NCBI GenBank assembly: GCA_001592805.2
Contig: CP051141.1
Location: 1,054,001-1,118,000, forward strand
Direction: 5' to 3'
Length of the DNA stretch: 64,000 nt
Origin: Peltaster fructicola
Taxonomy: Eukaryota > Ascomycota > Dothideomycetes
Made by a program: the position numbers and the translations under genes
The notes under the pieces: generated by a model
Told to the model about the DNA's origin: nothing
Databases searched by the model: none
Seen by the model: only the letters and a program-made list of their open reading frames with translations
In this document: positions 62,638-64,000 of the stretch, one piece after another
How the letters are laid out: each line of letters starts with the position of its first letter
How positions within the stretch are numbered: position 1 is the first letter of the stretch

Positions 62638-64000
62638 CAGTAATCAAGGTGGTCAATGACTCGTGGGAATGACAAACGAGGCGATCCAGGCGACTAGAGG
62701 ATAAGGATGAGACAGACGTTTTGCTTTTACAACCGATAGCCATGCCCAGCAAATTGAATGCACATACATAGCATAGCACATATCCTCCAGTACAGCATCG
62801 CATTCGCATGGTAGCATCCTGTAAAGTTTCAGACTGTGCCACAGTGCTGGAACTGGCTGTGGTTTTCAGTATCCGACTGTCTCAGTGCTCGTCGGGGACC
62901 CAGATGGACGTCAACCCGGTTATTCAAAACGGTCACATTCGATTCATAGACTTCCGGACCGTTTGAGACATGATGCACGGCGCGATTGTCAAATTCCTAG
63001 TAGCTAGTGGGCGAAGTTACTGCTCGATGGTGCGTATAGAGCGACCAAGCCGGTGCAATGCCTGGCCAGTCGTCAGATGCTCGGCGTAACTAATCTCCCT
63101 CCAGCTGAAATCGCTCCAATGTGGTCCTGGCATCAATACCGAAGAATCGGAGCACATCATGGCTTGTCTTGCAATTCTACGGAGTGATCTGCGACCCATG
63201 GGGCTGACTCGGCCAGGCTCTGAGAGCACAATCGGTCATGAAGAGTTGAAGATCATAATCGAAAATGTACTAGATTATTACGCAGGCTCGAGGCCAAGTA
63301 CCCTATAATGTGTTTACACAATCGCCCAGAGCTCTATAATGGTTGCCAGCATATAGTCTTGTCGTGAAGAAAGGATAGGCTAACATGTCCTGCATGTAGC
63401 CAATACCGTTGCACGTTGCGGGCGTGCATGCGTCGTGGCGTCGGTAGAACAATCCTCTTCTTGTTCTCGAGTGTTCACCGTTTCTTCGGATTTCTCCTTG
63501 CACAGTAAGGGCCATGCAGTGAGCGCTAGTCCACCGGCACATCCGTTTGTTGTTGGCGCTAAAGCGTAGTGCAACAGCTGTACCGTTGTGGCGCTTAGTC
63601 GTTATTGTTGGGTACTGCTGTTGTAGTCGTCGTCATCGTCATGCTCTCTCATGAGAAAACCTCGTCCTGTGTCTGCTATCTCGAGCTCAACAGCCTTGTC
63701 GTGACATGCCGAGCTACTGAAGCCGTTCCCAACCTTGGAAGAAATGATCCTCCACCGATCTTGCTCATACTCCGCCAGGGCATTGCGAAGTTTGTGAACC
63801 TACTCAGACATTTGTTAGTGGCAGTTCTGTGCACTCGTCCGACCAATGGATACCAATGGCGTGCCTGCATTAGACCGACCGTCTAGTGTCAGATGCTCCA
63901 TCAGCAAGACAACCAGCAGAGCCTCAGGTCTGTCTGGAATTGCTGTTTCCAGCGCCGCGCTTTCGTGCGTGTTCGGTTCTTGACTCACCATCTCATCTGT
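62638..64000. other. Right-edge intergenic region
   Basis: 1.36 kb with only short overlapping ORFs on both strands (such as 63605-63886 +, with antisense 63676-63870 -). None shows a domain, signal peptide or good splice context. A gene may begin beyond the window. Confidence 0.45.

Overview
This 64 kb window comes from the nuclear genome of a filamentous ascomycete (Pezizomycotina; Dothideomycetes is my best guess from general gene content, not proven). The evidence is: many short introns of about 45-60 nt with GT(A/G)AG(T) donors and CTGAC/CTAAC branch points close to the acceptor; fungal-only families (APSES regulator StuA, Src1/Heh1, DUF1772 proteins); and very compact gene spacing. I see no rRNA or tRNA gene, CRISPR array, transposon or virus-like element.

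Layout. 0.5-4.4 kb: TIM50 converging on a mitochondrial malic enzyme. 4.9-7.7 kb: an unrecognised gene and a Ure2-like glutathione S-transferase. 8.3-14.0 kb: NAB2 and UTP18 (divergent), then an NDR-type kinase with an in-frame stop at an expected tryptophan. 14.3-20.4 kb: inner nuclear membrane protein Src1/Heh1, a zinc-ligand/ankyrin protein and a DDHD phospholipase. 20.9-25.7 kb: hotdog thioesterase, DUF1772 protein, single-pass membrane protein and ribosomal protein eL42 (L44). 27.5-28.2 kb: a small secreted protein. 28.2-32.7 kb: a gene-poor stretch leading into the long leader of stuA (33.1-34.8 kb). 35.3-36.3 kb: ornithine decarboxylase antizyme with a +1 recoding site. 36.9-46.2 kb: HRP1-like RNA-binding protein, GYP1-like RabGAP, dCMP deaminase, ATG7 and a second DUF1772 protein. 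47.0-59.9 kb: transketolase/dihydroxyacetone-synthase-like enzyme, ABCC transporter, 6-phosphogluconate dehydrogenase, RBM42-like RNA-binding protein and phosphopentomutase/phosphoglucomutase. 61.4-62.6 kb: SANT/Myb-like protein.

How they work together. Most are housekeeping genes without an obvious shared pathway. Three enzymes of pentose-phosphate or neighbouring sugar-phosphate metabolism lie within 13 kb (47-60 kb). Several convergent pairs end 1-31 nt apart, so their 3' UTRs must overlap.

The most notable points are: (1) the antizyme gene, whose 62-codon ORF0 ends at GTT-TGA and continues in the +1 frame, with both introns resolved; (2) the stuA leader, with a 12-codon uORF followed by 741 nt without one ATG while the StuA frame stays open for 130 codons upstream of the first AUG; (3) frame breaks in at least four conserved genes (eL42, HRP1, dCMP deaminase, GYP1), all explicable by loss of one base from a short run of identical bases, which points to consensus error more than biology; and (4) the stop codon in the NDR kinase.
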